Source: Thalassolituus sp. UBA1087 (GTDB lineage: Bacteria > Pseudomonadota > Gammaproteobacteria > Pseudomonadales > Oceanobacteraceae). From it: DNA of 64,000 nucleotides. The stretch lies in the NCBI GenBank assembly GCA_002314145.1, contig DCCG01000042.1, positions 62,001-126,000 on the forward strand. The letters run 5' to 3'. Positions 28,701 to 36,230 of the stretch are shown here, in pieces. The first letter of the stretch is position 1, and every line of letters starts with the position of its first letter. Under the pieces are notes generated by a model that ran no database searches, was not told the origin of the DNA, and saw nothing but the letters and a program-made list of their open reading frames with translations. Made by a program: the position numbers and the translations under genes.

Positions 28701-30076
28701 TTGAAATTTTGTATAAATCTTATCCTGAAGAGGGTTTCGAAAGAGTTTGGAAGGAACTTGTTTGGGAGCTGAACAATACGATTGCTGGTGCTCCAATGCA
28801 TCATATTCTTCAGAATATTGTTTACCAAGCACCTTGGCTTCATGGTCTGCTGACACCTCATATCCAACAATGGGTTGATGATAACTCTGACGCAGATTGG
28901 GAGGTGTTGCGTTACTGCTTTCAAATATTAGATGCAGAGCAAGTTCCCCTTGAGTGGTTTGCTTCTTATGCCCAATCAAGAATAGTCGCTGGTGGTAGCC
29001 CAGAAGAGTTTGCTAAATGGTATGCAATGTGGGTTGATGTAGCCCCTGAAACTGGTATCGCTTCCGTTGAATCCTGGCTAGACGGCTTAGATGAAAGTCT
29101 CGCGAAAATAGCAGCACAACACTTTGTCATCCAACTTCTGGGAGATAGGAGACACTGGGGTGGTTGGGCATATGCTCAGAAATTTAAGTCTGTGGACTAT
29201 CTTTCCAAACTCTATGTCTTGATGCATCGATATATCCGTGTAGAGGAAGATATTGATCGCTCAGGAGGTGGAGTTTACTCCCCTGGTTTAAGAGACGATG
29301 CTCAAGACGCACGTAACCAGTTATTCAACATTATGGCCGATATCTCTGGTAAGGAGACTTATGACGCTTTACTTGAGTTATCACGCAATCACCCGGTAGA
29401 GCGTCAACGTGATTGGATGATCAAACAAGCACGGCGCTGTGCTGAACGGGATGCAGATGACCATCCTTGGACTGGTGAGCAGATATATGAATTTTCTACG
29501 CTAATGCTGAGAGAACCTACGACACACAGGCAGCTTTTTGATCTTGGAGTGTCTCATCTTAATGATTTCAAGGATTGGCTTGAGCAAGGAAATGACAGTC
29601 TTTATCAAACCTATCAAAGAGCTTGTGACGAAACGGAGATGCGTAAAATTGTTGCTCATTGGGTTAATAGTCATACTCATGGGCGCTATACTTGTGCGCA
29701 GGAAAATCCACTGGCTAATGACCAACGGCCGGATATTTGGTTACAGCATCCCAGCGTTGTGTCGCCGGTACCTATTGAATTGAAGCTACTAGATAAAAGT
29801 TGGTCAGGGTCAGATCTTTGCGAACGGCTCCGCAATCAATTAGCAGGCGATTACCTTAGAGAAGTAACGGCTGGTTGTGGTGTATTTCTTCTGGTCTGGC
29901 AGGGATCACAACCTGGTCGCCAGTGGGAGGTAAATGCTCAAAGAGTTGGAGTGGAGGGGCTTCAGCAAGCATTGACAAGTTATTGGAAAAGCATATCCCT
30001 CCAACTTCCGAATGTTTCGGCTATTGAAATTATTGTGATTGATTTAACTATCAGGGGAAGAAGGTCTGATACCTAG
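25766..30076 (+). CDS. giant NACHT/STAND-type ATPase with C-terminal PD-(D/E)xK nuclease-like domain; candidate defence protein
   Basis: This 1436-residue protein opens almost directly with a P-loop ATPase: Walker A ADAGAGKT (54-61), a NACHT-style Walker B FFLDSVDEA (114-122, with D117, D120 and E121) and the sensor strand IVITSRP (150-156). Residues about 352-368 read VRFRHRDTRELLAAEWL, matching the NACHT/STAND helical module pattern (hydrophobic-x-H...E-L-L-A-A). A long helical middle follows (about 400-1300) with no named domain, interrupted by a Glu/Arg-rich coiled coil at about 812-850. The C-terminus has RPDI (D1323) and IELK (E1338, K1340), a textbook PD-(D/E)xK nuclease core, then LRNQLAGDYL and VFLLVWQG. 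Base composition is much AT-richer than guaA. The ATG has a GGGAG site. NACHT ATPases joined to effectors are known phage sensors, so defence by nucleic-acid cleavage is inferred. Not assigned to a named system. Confidence 0.85.
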   Translation: MMVDINVPVERKFSQITRNKNGEYDDTWLKAYRGLKKSKTWTDLDAEYRVILLADAGAGKTYEALSRAQKGDKEGRSSFFIRIEDIDADFDEAFEVGTSEQFEEWLASVDEAWFFLDSVDEARLDSPRAFEKAIKCFAKRIKPAMHRAHIVITSRPYAWRFKSDTALVEKHLPFKAPKQESENLSSRNDKKEESPVKIYVLKALDVDDIRFFARHYATSNIEQLIVELQRSNLVEMASRPFDLVGLLSKWQSDGELGGRLQSLQHMVNLRLSEIDPDRNQRQPLNKQRARGGAGRLAAAVTLSNEAGILVPDSTHERTGIDAETVLADWENPNDVRNLLERGIFNDILYGAVRFRHRDTRELLAAEWLNHLLQEGNSRRRIESLLFKEQYGEQVVVPRFRPILPWLILFDDTTRERALSIHPEIAVEGGDAAYLSLSNRKKILNDIVSRIAADEDDRSARDNGAIARIAQKDLSEDALRLITEHSANDEVIFFLGRLVWQGNMENCIEPLISIALDPKRDMYARIASMRAVATVGSGEQLILLWQSVNAKPEVIPRRLIVELVEEAKADDTAVNLLLSSLDKLPPYEQYESSGLDGAIHAFIDKFSKLSSVERGRLLSKLSTGFNELLSRPPYYERRKCRVSSEFSWLMGSAIQVIDLLIKDRSDECFGSDVIDLLLKIPAMRDWTGDNISEYKDNLQELIPSWSAFNDAYFWKSVEDARVRLAEKNKRLTDVWEVLWRGHYWKYEKNSYEHVLNFIRTKQLEDDQLVALSLAFRMYVQAERPHEWRSLLEDVVADNTLLEKRLDELLNPPINESQAKWEQENLEQEQKWETERSEREHERSQWIESLRANPDIVRNPPDVLPGRCTNGQWLLFKEIKGDGASRGKGVDWSSLINEFGEEVAFAFRDAVMQLWRKFTPELGSEGADISSFPYAPMTLALVGLETESKEVGSFPQNLTRAEVCHAFRYITWELNGFPSWFEILYKSYPEEGFERVWKELVWELNNTIAGAPMHHILQNIVYQAPWLHGLLTPHIQQWVDDNSDADWEVLRYCFQILDAEQVPLEWFASYAQSRIVAGGSPEEFAKWYAMWVDVAPETGIASVESWLDGLDESLAKIAAQHFVIQLLGDRRHWGGWAYAQKFKSVDYLSKLYVLMHRYIRVEEDIDRSGGGVYSPGLRDDAQDARNQLFNIMADISGKETYDALLELSRNHPVERQRDWMIKQARRCAERDADDHPWTGEQIYEFSTLMLREPTTHRQLFDLGVSHLNDFKDWLEQGNDSLYQTYQRACDETEMRKIVAHWVNSHTHGRYTCAQENPLANDQRPDIWLQHPSVVSPVPIELKLLDKSWSGSDLCERLRNQLAGDYLREVTAGCGVFLLVWQGSQPGRQWEVNAQRVGVEGLQQALTSYWKSISLQLPNVSAIEIIVIDLTIRGRRSDT

Positions 30077-30138
30077 GAATGTCGATAGAGAATTTTGATT
30101 TTATGGGAAATACCATCTTATCAATCACTATAAGAGAC

Positions 30139-30160
30139 CCGCTGAACAGCGGAATTTTTT
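30139..30160 (+). terminator. terminator closing the NACHT-nuclease gene
   Basis: CCGCT (30139-30143) and AGCGG (30148-30152) flank the tetraloop GAAC and are followed by AATTTTTT. The element is 63 bases after the giant gene's stop. With the terminator at 25645 it makes that gene an isolated transcription unit. The rest of 30077-30369 is AT-rich and holds no supported gene. Confidence 0.75.
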
Positions 30161-30332
30161 GTCACTTTTCCTGCGTGAAGAAAACCAATTTGAACTCGAT
30201 CACTTCTTCCTTTTTACCGACAATTATCAATTTTCCTATCGTTGGGCAGCTCTATATAGCAGCTGATTTCAAGGAAACTGACTCCACTCAATGATCTTTG
30301 AATGAATATCTCTGGGTAATGCAGAAGCAGGG

Positions 30333-30359
30333 CAATACAGAGATAAGACCAATACAGAG
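30333..30359 (+). repeat. 10-bp direct repeat just upstream of the membrane protein gene
   Basis: CAATACAGAG occurs at 30333-30342 and 30350-30359, a 17-base period, ending 10 bases before the ATG at 30370. The position across the ribosome-binding region suggests either a regulator or repressor site or a simple duplication. Confidence 0.4.
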
Positions 30360-30369
30360 GCGATAAAGA

Positions 30370-30945
30370 ATGGATGCATTTACCCGGCAGTTATACAAAG
30401 TCATCGGCCTCTCTGCGATCGCTGCACCGCTGGCTCATACCATAACGGATATCTGGGAGGTGCTGGCGGGTGGCTATTCAGTACCGCTGCTTATTGTCAA
30501 TTATATAGCCTTTGTTGTGCTGCCTTTTACTGTTATTGGGCTTTATGCGGTACAGCGTCCGGCAATCAGAATGGCGGGGTTGGTAGGTGCGCTCTTGTAT
30601 GCCTGGTCTTTTATTTATTTCAGTCACACGGCGCTGTACGCGCTGGAACAACAAATACCGGACTATGACACTCTGTGGCAGCATCTGGGGATGGTTTATA
30701 CCTTTCACGGTATGCTGATGATTGCCGGTGGCCTGTTGTTTGGCGTCGTCACCTGTTATCTGGGACTGTTTCCGCGCTGGACATCGCTGTGTTTTATCGC
30801 CGGCATTCTCGCTAACCTTGTATTCGGATTGATTAACGTACCGGACATTACTCAGATTATCGGCAGTACGGTGCGTAACCTTGGTTTAATGGGAATGGGG
30901 GCCAGCCTTCTTTGGCCTGAAAAACCGGGTCATACGCCGCTATAG
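30370..30945 (+). CDS. hypothetical inner-membrane protein, six predicted helices
   Basis: The 191-residue protein consists mostly of hydrophobic helices, about six, separated by short loops (for example around 11-30, 40-57, 63-83, 108-128, 134-152 and 165-182). It lacks a cleavable signal, metal-binding motifs or known transporter signatures. GC content returns to the level of the housekeeping regions, so it is likely native chromosome bordering the AT-rich insertion. It is convergent with the following oxidoreductase, and a strong bidirectional terminator lies between them. No function is proposed. Confidence 0.75.
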   Translation: MDAFTRQLYKVIGLSAIAAPLAHTITDIWEVLAGGYSVPLLIVNYIAFVVLPFTVIGLYAVQRPAIRMAGLVGALLYAWSFIYFSHTALYALEQQIPDYDTLWQHLGMVYTFHGMLMIAGGLLFGVVTCYLGLFPRWTSLCFIAGILANLVFGLINVPDITQIIGSTVRNLGLMGMGASLLWPEKPGHTPL

Positions 30946-31046
30946 GCAGGGCACAGAAACAGAAAATATAAAAGAAAGTAAGAACAGGAAAAGACTTTAA
31001 CTACGAAGCTGGCAGGGTTCAGCACGGATAGTATTTGAACTGAATG

Positions 31047-31075
31047 AAAACAGGCACCCGCAGGTGCCTGTTTTT
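31047..31075. terminator. strong bidirectional terminator
   Basis: CAGGCACC (31051-31058) pairs with GGTGCCTG (31063-31070) across CGCA. The stem is flanked by AAAA on the left and TTTTT on the right, so it works in both directions. It separates the membrane protein gene from the convergent oxidoreductase gene. Confidence 0.88.
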
Positions 31076-31117
31076 ACAGCCGTACTTGAATGTACGGCAA
31101 TATCTGACAGCGCTGAT

Positions 31118-32131
31118 TTACCACTGCAGACAAATTTTACCGAAGTGCTGTCCACTTTGCTGGTGCGCAAAGGCATCGGCCAATTGCTCAAATTTAAACG
31201 TGGTATCAATCACCGGGCGGATACCTGTCTGTTCCAGCGCAGTGACAAATGCCTGCTGATCGCGGCGGCTGGCGACAATCAGACCTTGCAGGCGTGCCTG
31301 GCGTGCCATAAATGCAGCCGTGGGTACTTCACCCTGAACACCGGTCAGAACGCCAATCAGTGCGATATGGCCACCGGTTTTTACCGACAGCATGGATTCA
31401 CTCAGAGTCCCCGGACCACCAACCTCAACGATATGATCCACGCCCTGACCCTGCGTCAGCCTCATCACTTCCGCTGACCATTGCGGGTGAGTACGGTAAT
31501 TAATCACGTCATCGGCACCGAGTTGTTTGACCCGCTGCAGTTTATCATCGGAGGATGATGTTGCGATCACGCGGGCGCCCATGGTTTTTGCCAGCTGAAT
31601 TGCAGCGATCGAAACCCCACCGGTGCCCAGTGTCAGTACGGTGTCACCGGCTTTTAAAGGACCGTCGACCACCAGTGCCCGCCAGGCGGTTAATGCTGCG
31701 GTGGTAATGGTCGCGCTTTCTTCATGGCTCCAGCCTGCGGGGGCATGGGTAAACGCTGTGGCCGGACGTACGACGTATTCTGCCGCCATGCCTTGCTGAC
31801 CGTCTCCCGGTGTTTGAGAAAAATTGCTGACCCCGTCAAAGGGCTGACCGGCCGGCCAGTTCGGAAAGAACACAGAAACAACCGCATCGCCCGGAGCAAA
31901 TTCATCGACGCCTTCGCCCACGGCTTCCACAATTCCGGCGCCGTCTGACATCAGTATGCGGTCGTCGGCGGTCGGAGAAGTACCATTGGCCACCAACAGG
32001 TCATGGAAATTCAGAGAGCTGGCTTTAATCGCCACGCGTATTTCCCCGCGGCCAGGCTGGCCCGGGTCCGGCAATTCACTGACGCAGATGTGATCAAGCC
32101 CGCCGGGCTGTTTCAGAGTAATGGCTTTCAT
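31118..32131 (-). CDS. zinc-type alcohol dehydrogenase/quinone oxidoreductase-like protein
   Basis: The 337-residue product belongs to the medium-chain dehydrogenase/reductase family. The N-terminal GroES-like domain includes VAIKASSLNFHDLLVANG and SDGAGIVEAVGEGVDEF. The cofactor domain has LTLGTGGVSIAAIQLAKTMGA, a Rossmann Gly-rich loop, and VIATSSSDDKLQRVKQLGADDVINY, consistent with NAD(P)H binding. The classical catalytic-zinc cysteine after the first domain is not evident (Asn-Phe-His in its place), so it is closer to zinc-independent quinone oxidoreductases. Substrate is unknown, and neighbours give no clear pathway. Confidence 0.9.
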   Translation of the reverse strand: MKAITLKQPGGLDHICVSELPDPGQPGRGEIRVAIKASSLNFHDLLVANGTSPTADDRILMSDGAGIVEAVGEGVDEFAPGDAVVSVFFPNWPAGQPFDGVSNFSQTPGDGQQGMAAEYVVRPATAFTHAPAGWSHEESATITTAALTAWRALVVDGPLKAGDTVLTLGTGGVSIAAIQLAKTMGARVIATSSSDDKLQRVKQLGADDVINYRTHPQWSAEVMRLTQGQGVDHIVEVGGPGTLSESMLSVKTGGHIALIGVLTGVQGEVPTAAFMARQARLQGLIVASRRDQQAFVTALEQTGIRPVIDTTFKFEQLADAFAHQQSGQHFGKICLQW

Positions 32132-32415
32132 AAGGGAGCCTCCGTTTCTGTTCGCGGTTCAGACCGCGTTGGGTTTAGCCTGAAGCTTTGGTAACGAAAG
32201 CGGATCATACGTTCCGTCAACAGAAGCAAAAACCCGTAAAAGTACCTGCGTTGGCCTTTAGTTAGTCCCGTCAGATTACAGAAGTATTGCGCGATAACCG
32301 GCAGCGAGGGGAAGGGAAAGAATGGAGAGAAACGAATAAAACAGAACAGGAAGGTTGCCTGCGCAGGCCTGCAGGAAAAAAATTATAAAGGCTGTTCAGA
32401 CGTTTGAGAGCGATG

Positions 32416-32447
32416 CCGGCACCCTCAGGCGGGGCTGAGGGTGCCGG
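32416..32447 (-). terminator. long GC-rich hairpin after the substrate-binding protein gene
   Basis: CCGGCACCCTCAG (32416-32428) and CTGAGGGTGCCGG (32435-32447) form a perfect 13-bp stem with a 6-base loop, 20 bases beyond the stop of the gene at 32468. There is no T-run. It may be a terminator needing Rho or a 3'-end stabiliser. The rest of 32132-32415 holds no supported gene. Confidence 0.6.
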
Positions 32448-32467
32448 ACAACATCCGGCGTTCCGGT

Positions 32468-33253
32468 TTATTGAATATCGTTGAAGCCGGTTTTGGGAAT
32501 ATCAGAGTCCGAGCTTTCGTAAATAGCCTTAAGTGTGCCATCACGATATAACGCCTGGATACGTTCATTGTAAATGTCGATCAGAACGCGGGAGATATCG
32601 GAATCTGCAAAGGCAACATACACATCCGTGCCTTCCGGCATTTCGTTCATAACATAAGCAGTCATGTCGCGTCCGCTTTCAACAACGGCCTGGGATATTT
32701 CATCCCACTCGTCGATCATGTAATCGATTTCTCCGGCTTCCAGCATCTCAATGCCCTGAGCTGTGGTGCGGAATTCGTGCAGGGTAAAATTGCGCTCTTC
32801 CGGTGGAATAACGTCATAGTCTTTTATCCATCCGACGTTTTTTCCGGCCAGAGACCCGGTACCATTCCATGGCAGGTTACGGCTTTTAGTGGTTAAAACC
32901 GACATGTATTCAACGTCAATCGGGTAATCCGGGAAGATTAATCCTTCCTCTTCTGTATCCAGGTATTCACCCACAATGGCATTGTACAGTGAATAACGGG
33001 TGACCATTTTCATGGCACGGTTCCAGGGGACGTTCGAATATTTAACATGCACGCCCGCCGGCTCATAAATCTTTTTCAGTACCTGCCAGTAGAGTCCGCT
33101 GCCATCCGGATTGGTATAACCTTCCCATTCCGGTGCTACCACTTTGATAGTTTTAACATTACTGCGGTTGAACGGACTGTTTTTAGGGTCGGCCTGAGCA
33201 TAGCCGGTGATGCAGCAGGCCGTTAAAACCAACAGTAATACTTTTTGAATCAT
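32468..33253 (-). CDS. periplasmic solute-binding protein, family 3 type
   Basis: From ATG 33253 the product is 261 residues with a clear signal peptide (MIQKVLLLVLTACCITGYAQA). AAAGG lies about 8 bases upstream of this start; a longer in-frame reading would bury the signal. The mature protein resembles the SBP_bac_3 family: VKTIKVVAPEWEGYTNPDGSG at the N-terminus, VPWNRAMKMVTRYSLYNAIVGEY, LAGKNVGWIKDYDVIP and MLEAGEIDYMIDEWDE. Such proteins bind amino acids or feed ABC transporters. Here no permease or ATPase is adjacent, so an orphan or sensory role is equally possible. Confidence 0.85.
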   Translation of the reverse strand: MIQKVLLLVLTACCITGYAQADPKNSPFNRSNVKTIKVVAPEWEGYTNPDGSGLYWQVLKKIYEPAGVHVKYSNVPWNRAMKMVTRYSLYNAIVGEYLDTEEEGLIFPDYPIDVEYMSVLTTKSRNLPWNGTGSLAGKNVGWIKDYDVIPPEERNFTLHEFRTTAQGIEMLEAGEIDYMIDEWDEISQAVVESGRDMTAYVMNEMPEGTDVYVAFADSDISRVLIDIYNERIQALYRDGTLKAIYESSDSDIPKTGFNDIQ

Positions 33254-33800
33254 TGTTGTCATCCTTTGATGAAATATTGAGAAATATAAGCCCGGGCGAC
33301 GAGCTGAGGCCGTCGCTGGTCTGGTATGGCGGATAAAAGAGGAGAGGGCAGGCGGCTGTGGCTGCTGTCTGCACTGAAACATAGGTTAATTAATAAACCA
33401 GTCATTTTATCCTTCAGAGTATTTCAGGCGTGTCTTGTAACCGTTTTCATCACGCAAGCCAGTGCGGATAAGTTCTGCGCAACTTATCCTGATGTTAACA
33501 ATATCAATCTGAACGTCGGGCTGAACGCGGCGAGTCCGCGGGGATTGATGTTCACGGTTCAACAAAGATTAGCATTTATCGCATGAATATGTTGGATGGA
33601 GGAGCAGAATTGCGATTAGTTCGGCATTCTTTATCGATCTGCTGTGTATCGGCTAAGACACGCTGATGATGCTGTCGGTTTTTATGAACCATGGTGCCGG
33701 TTCGCTGTGGCCGGTTCATTGTAGATTGTAGAAAGATATCTGGCAGATCAGGCTCACCGACTGCTGACATTATTGAATGGTCACCGGGGTCGTTTATTCA

Positions 33801-33832
33801 GAAAAGCCCGGTTCAGGAAAAGCCCGGTTCAG
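33801..33832. repeat. two perfect 16-bp tandem copies
   Basis: GAAAAGCCCGGTTCAG is repeated exactly at 33801-33816 and 33817-33832; GAAAGGCG continues the pattern for a few more bases. It lies in the gene-poor region downstream of the MFS gene. Probably a slippage-prone microsatellite-like duplication. Confidence 0.85.
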
Positions 33833-33865
33833 GAAAGGCGAGCGCGGGGAAAGCTTGCTCAGGGA

Positions 33866-33890
33866 AAAACAGGCCGGCGCTTGACCGGCC
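33866..33890 (-). terminator. rho-independent terminator for the MFS gene
   Basis: On the minus strand GGCCGG (33890-33885) pairs with CCGGCC (33877-33872) around TCAAGCG, followed by TGTTTTTC. It begins 9 bases after the MFS stop codon. Confidence 0.75.
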
Positions 33891-33898
33891 CCGGCAGG

Positions 33899-35038
33899 CT
33901 ATTTTCTGATCGCCCGGTGTGACATAAAAATAAACACGCCACTGAGTGCGGCAAGGTAAGCTGCAGCCACCAGACCGAGTCCGCAGGGCAGCATCTCCAT
34001 AAAAGACGATAAAAACTGTCCGGAGAATACCGCCATCGACAGATACGCCAACATACGTCCCCGGTGCTGAGGATGACTTTGCTCAACCGTCATATGGTTG
34101 ACCAGCGGAACCGAAAAGCCAAACCCGAAACCGGTAAAGCAGGCGCCGGCAATCAGAGTGAACAGGCTGTCTGAAAAGTTAAAGATCGTCTGGCCAATGG
34201 TGTAAAGCCCAAACGCCAGAATGAGCGTCTGATATTCGCCCAGAGTTCGGGAAGCTTTGGGCATCAGTGCCGCGGCAATGACAGCCACAAAAGATAAGAA
34301 AGACAGAAAATACCCGGTTTCAGCACTGCTGAAGTGCAGCTGTTGCAGTTTGAATGGCAGCAGAATAACGGCACTGAAAAACACAATCAGTGACATCATG
34401 GCGGCGAAATACACCAGCTTCAGTGACAGCGGAATGGTTTTATCGGCGTGCACATCTGCCGTCCGGATGTCAGCAGGCGGGCGCGGTACAAAAGCAATGA
34501 CCGGCAGAATAAAAAACCAGGCAATAAGATACAGGGAAAACGGCAGATACCAGCTGATACCGGCCAGAAAACCGCCCGCGGCCAGCATGATGACACCACC
34601 GGCTTCAATCGCCATGCCTTGTTTCGCCATCATATTCAGCCGTGCACGCCCCTGATAAAACACTGAAATCAGACCGGTACCTGAGGCCATCACCAGCACG
34701 GTGGCAGCCCCCAGCAACAGGCGGTCAGCAAAAATCAGCCAGGGCCCCTGCAGCCAGGCGCCCGCGGCTCCCAGTAATCCATACGCCAGCAGGCCCGTTA
34801 TCAGAGAAGCGTAAAGACCCAGCCGGTCAATGACCCGTGCGACCAGCGGCCCGAACAGCACCACGCCCAGTGAGGGCACTGTCACCAGCCAGCCGGCGGC
34901 GTTGCTCACCCCAAGCTGAGGCGCAATTAACGGCAGCCCGGGCACGATAACGCAGCCCACCATAATGGTCAGGCAGGCGATGCAGAGCAGGGTGATGGCC
35001 AAAGCCGGGGAGGGAGTTTGGGATCTTGCGTGTCTCAT
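33899..35038 (-). CDS. MFS transporter
   Basis: The 379-residue product has about 12 hydrophobic segments, typical of the major facilitator superfamily, with the loop 2-3 signature recognisable in LFGPLVARVIDRLG and a second-half equivalent around HMTVEQSHPQHRGR. The first helices (ALAITLLCIACLTIMVGCVIVPGL) and GWLVTVPSLGVV resemble drug/small-molecule efflux members. It is divergent from an IclR-family regulator with about 200 bases between them, a common arrangement for a transporter controlled by the neighbouring regulator. No strong ribosome site precedes ATG 35038. Substrate is unknown. Confidence 0.87.
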   Translation of the reverse strand: MRHARSQTPSPALAITLLCIACLTIMVGCVIVPGLPLIAPQLGVSNAAGWLVTVPSLGVVLFGPLVARVIDRLGLYASLITGLLAYGLLGAAGAWLQGPWLIFADRLLLGAATVLVMASGTGLISVFYQGRARLNMMAKQGMAIEAGGVIMLAAGGFLAGISWYLPFSLYLIAWFFILPVIAFVPRPPADIRTADVHADKTIPLSLKLVYFAAMMSLIVFFSAVILLPFKLQQLHFSSAETGYFLSFLSFVAVIAAALMPKASRTLGEYQTLILAFGLYTIGQTIFNFSDSLFTLIAGACFTGFGFGFSVPLVNHMTVEQSHPQHRGRMLAYLSMAVFSGQFLSSFMEMLPCGLGLVAAAYLAALSGVFIFMSHRAIRK

Positions 35039-35058
35039 ATTGTGGGATTTATGTCTGA

Positions 35059-35082
35059 ATAGTGGGATATTGTGAATACTAT
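35059..35082. promoter_or_regulatory. possible operator between MFS and IclR genes
   Basis: ATAGT (35059-35063) and ACTAT (35078-35082) form a small inverted repeat immediately upstream of the MFS start, within an AT-rich stretch unlike the flanks. TGTGGGAT/TGTGAAT motifs recur nearby. It is a plausible site for the divergent IclR-type regulator, offered weakly. Confidence 0.25.
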
Positions 35083-35237
35083 CATGATTTAGTCAGGTAT
35101 TGACCAGCCGCCGGGGAACGCTTTGTTCATCCGCCAGGCTCCGGGCGACAAGCGCCGGCATCTGGGGTTTCGCGGCAGAAAATGGCAGTATGACGCCCTG
35201 AACGGGTATGGCGGGATCAGACACAAGGAGCAGCAGG

Positions 35238-36038
35238 TTGACCAATGACAACAAGGTACCGGACAGGCAGGACAAGACTGGTCCGGATAAAACCGAAACT
35301 ACTGCGGGCGCTCAGGTCATTGCCAAATCAGCCCGTGTTATGCGTACCCTGGAGCAGCATCCGCAGGGGCTCAATCTGAATCAACTGGTGGCTGAGACGG
35401 GCATGCCGCGTTCCACGCTGCATCGTTTGTGCAGTGCCCTGCAGGAAGAGCGTTTTTTACGGCAGGACAATGGCCTGTGGCGGCTGGGTCCCGGGTTAGC
35501 ACAGCTGGCTGCCAGTGCGCATCAGGATATTGTGTCGGTAATACGGCCGGTGCTCGAAAAACTTGGCCGGCGCACCCGTGAAACCGTGGACCTGTGTGTT
35601 TACCGCGGAGCTCATGCGGTATTGGTCGATCAGTTTGCCAGTGATCAGGAACTGCGCGTGGTATCCGCGCCGGGAACAGCCTTTCCGGTGCATATGACCG
35701 CCCACGGTAAAGCTATGCTGGCGGCCATGGATGACCAGGAAACCGAATCCCTTTTCCCGGACGGGGTACTGCCACGACGGACAGACGCCTCCCATGGCAA
35801 CCTGGCCGATCTGCTGGCGGAATTAAAGACCATCCGTCAGCATGGTGTTGCAGTCGATCTGCAGGAACACGGCGCCGGTGTCTGCGCAATCGGCACTGTG
35901 CTGAAGACCGGGACGCCGGAATTGTACGCCATGTCACTGGCAGTACCGGATCTGCGCTTTGAACGGGATCTGGAGTCACTGCGCAGCGGCCTGTTACAGG
36001 CCAAAGCGGAAATCGAAGCTCTGCTGGGCCAGGACTGA
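35238..36038 (+). CDS. IclR-family transcriptional regulator
   Basis: The regulator has an N-terminal winged helix (about residues 30-90 in this frame: VIAKSARVMRTLEQHPQG, LNQLVAETGMPRSTLHRLCSAL) and a C-terminal effector-binding GAF-like domain with FPVHMTAHGKAMLAAM and AVDLQEHGAGVCAIGTVL, as in IclR proteins. TTG at 35238 is preferred as the start because AAGGAG lies at 35225-35230, 7 bases before it, giving 266 residues. An in-frame ATG at 35208 has no such site. It is divergent from the MFS gene and may regulate it. The effector is unknown. Confidence 0.87.
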   Translation: MTNDNKVPDRQDKTGPDKTETTAGAQVIAKSARVMRTLEQHPQGLNLNQLVAETGMPRSTLHRLCSALQEERFLRQDNGLWRLGPGLAQLAASAHQDIVSVIRPVLEKLGRRTRETVDLCVYRGAHAVLVDQFASDQELRVVSAPGTAFPVHMTAHGKAMLAAMDDQETESLFPDGVLPRRTDASHGNLADLLAELKTIRQHGVAVDLQEHGAGVCAIGTVLKTGTPELYAMSLAVPDLRFERDLESLRSGLLQAKAEIEALLGQD

Positions 36039-36230
36039 AGCACACCAGCGCCTCAGTATTATTGCGCCACAGAACCGCCGCCGTGTGACCGGTAACTGTA
36101 AACGGTAACGAGGCCGGACCGGGATCAGGTTCAGGCGCGACATTCTGTCTGCTCGACAGCTCTGCGGGATGTTATTACATTCAGACAGACGATGGTGTAA
36201 CCCGCACAGGCGTTGCCTGAGGAGCAGTCG

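Larger units (their letters stand above)
33254..33898. other. 645-base gene-poor region with tandem repeat
   Basis: No convincing gene is present. An 86-residue plus frame at 33326-33586 is discounted because it overlaps the leader of the solute-binding protein gene and shows no domain. The region carries the promoter for that gene at its left end, a 16-bp tandem repeat at 33801-33832, and a terminator for the MFS gene at its right end. Confidence 0.6.

Noticed and set aside
25461..30292. Possible att repeat flanking the AT-rich insertion (ATTGAGTGG at 25461 and CCACTCAAT at 30284)
   Set aside because: The two 9-mers are inverted relative to each other, while integrase insertion gives direct repeats; the length is also within chance.
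30079..30294. 71-residue frame starting 2 bases after the giant NACHT gene stop
   Set aside because: A clean terminator (30139-30160) lies inside the frame, no domain is visible, and the composition looks like untranslated AT-rich DNA.
33326..33586. 86-residue plus frame upstream of the solute-binding protein gene
   Set aside because: It overlaps the leader of that gene, has no ribosome site and no recognisable domain.
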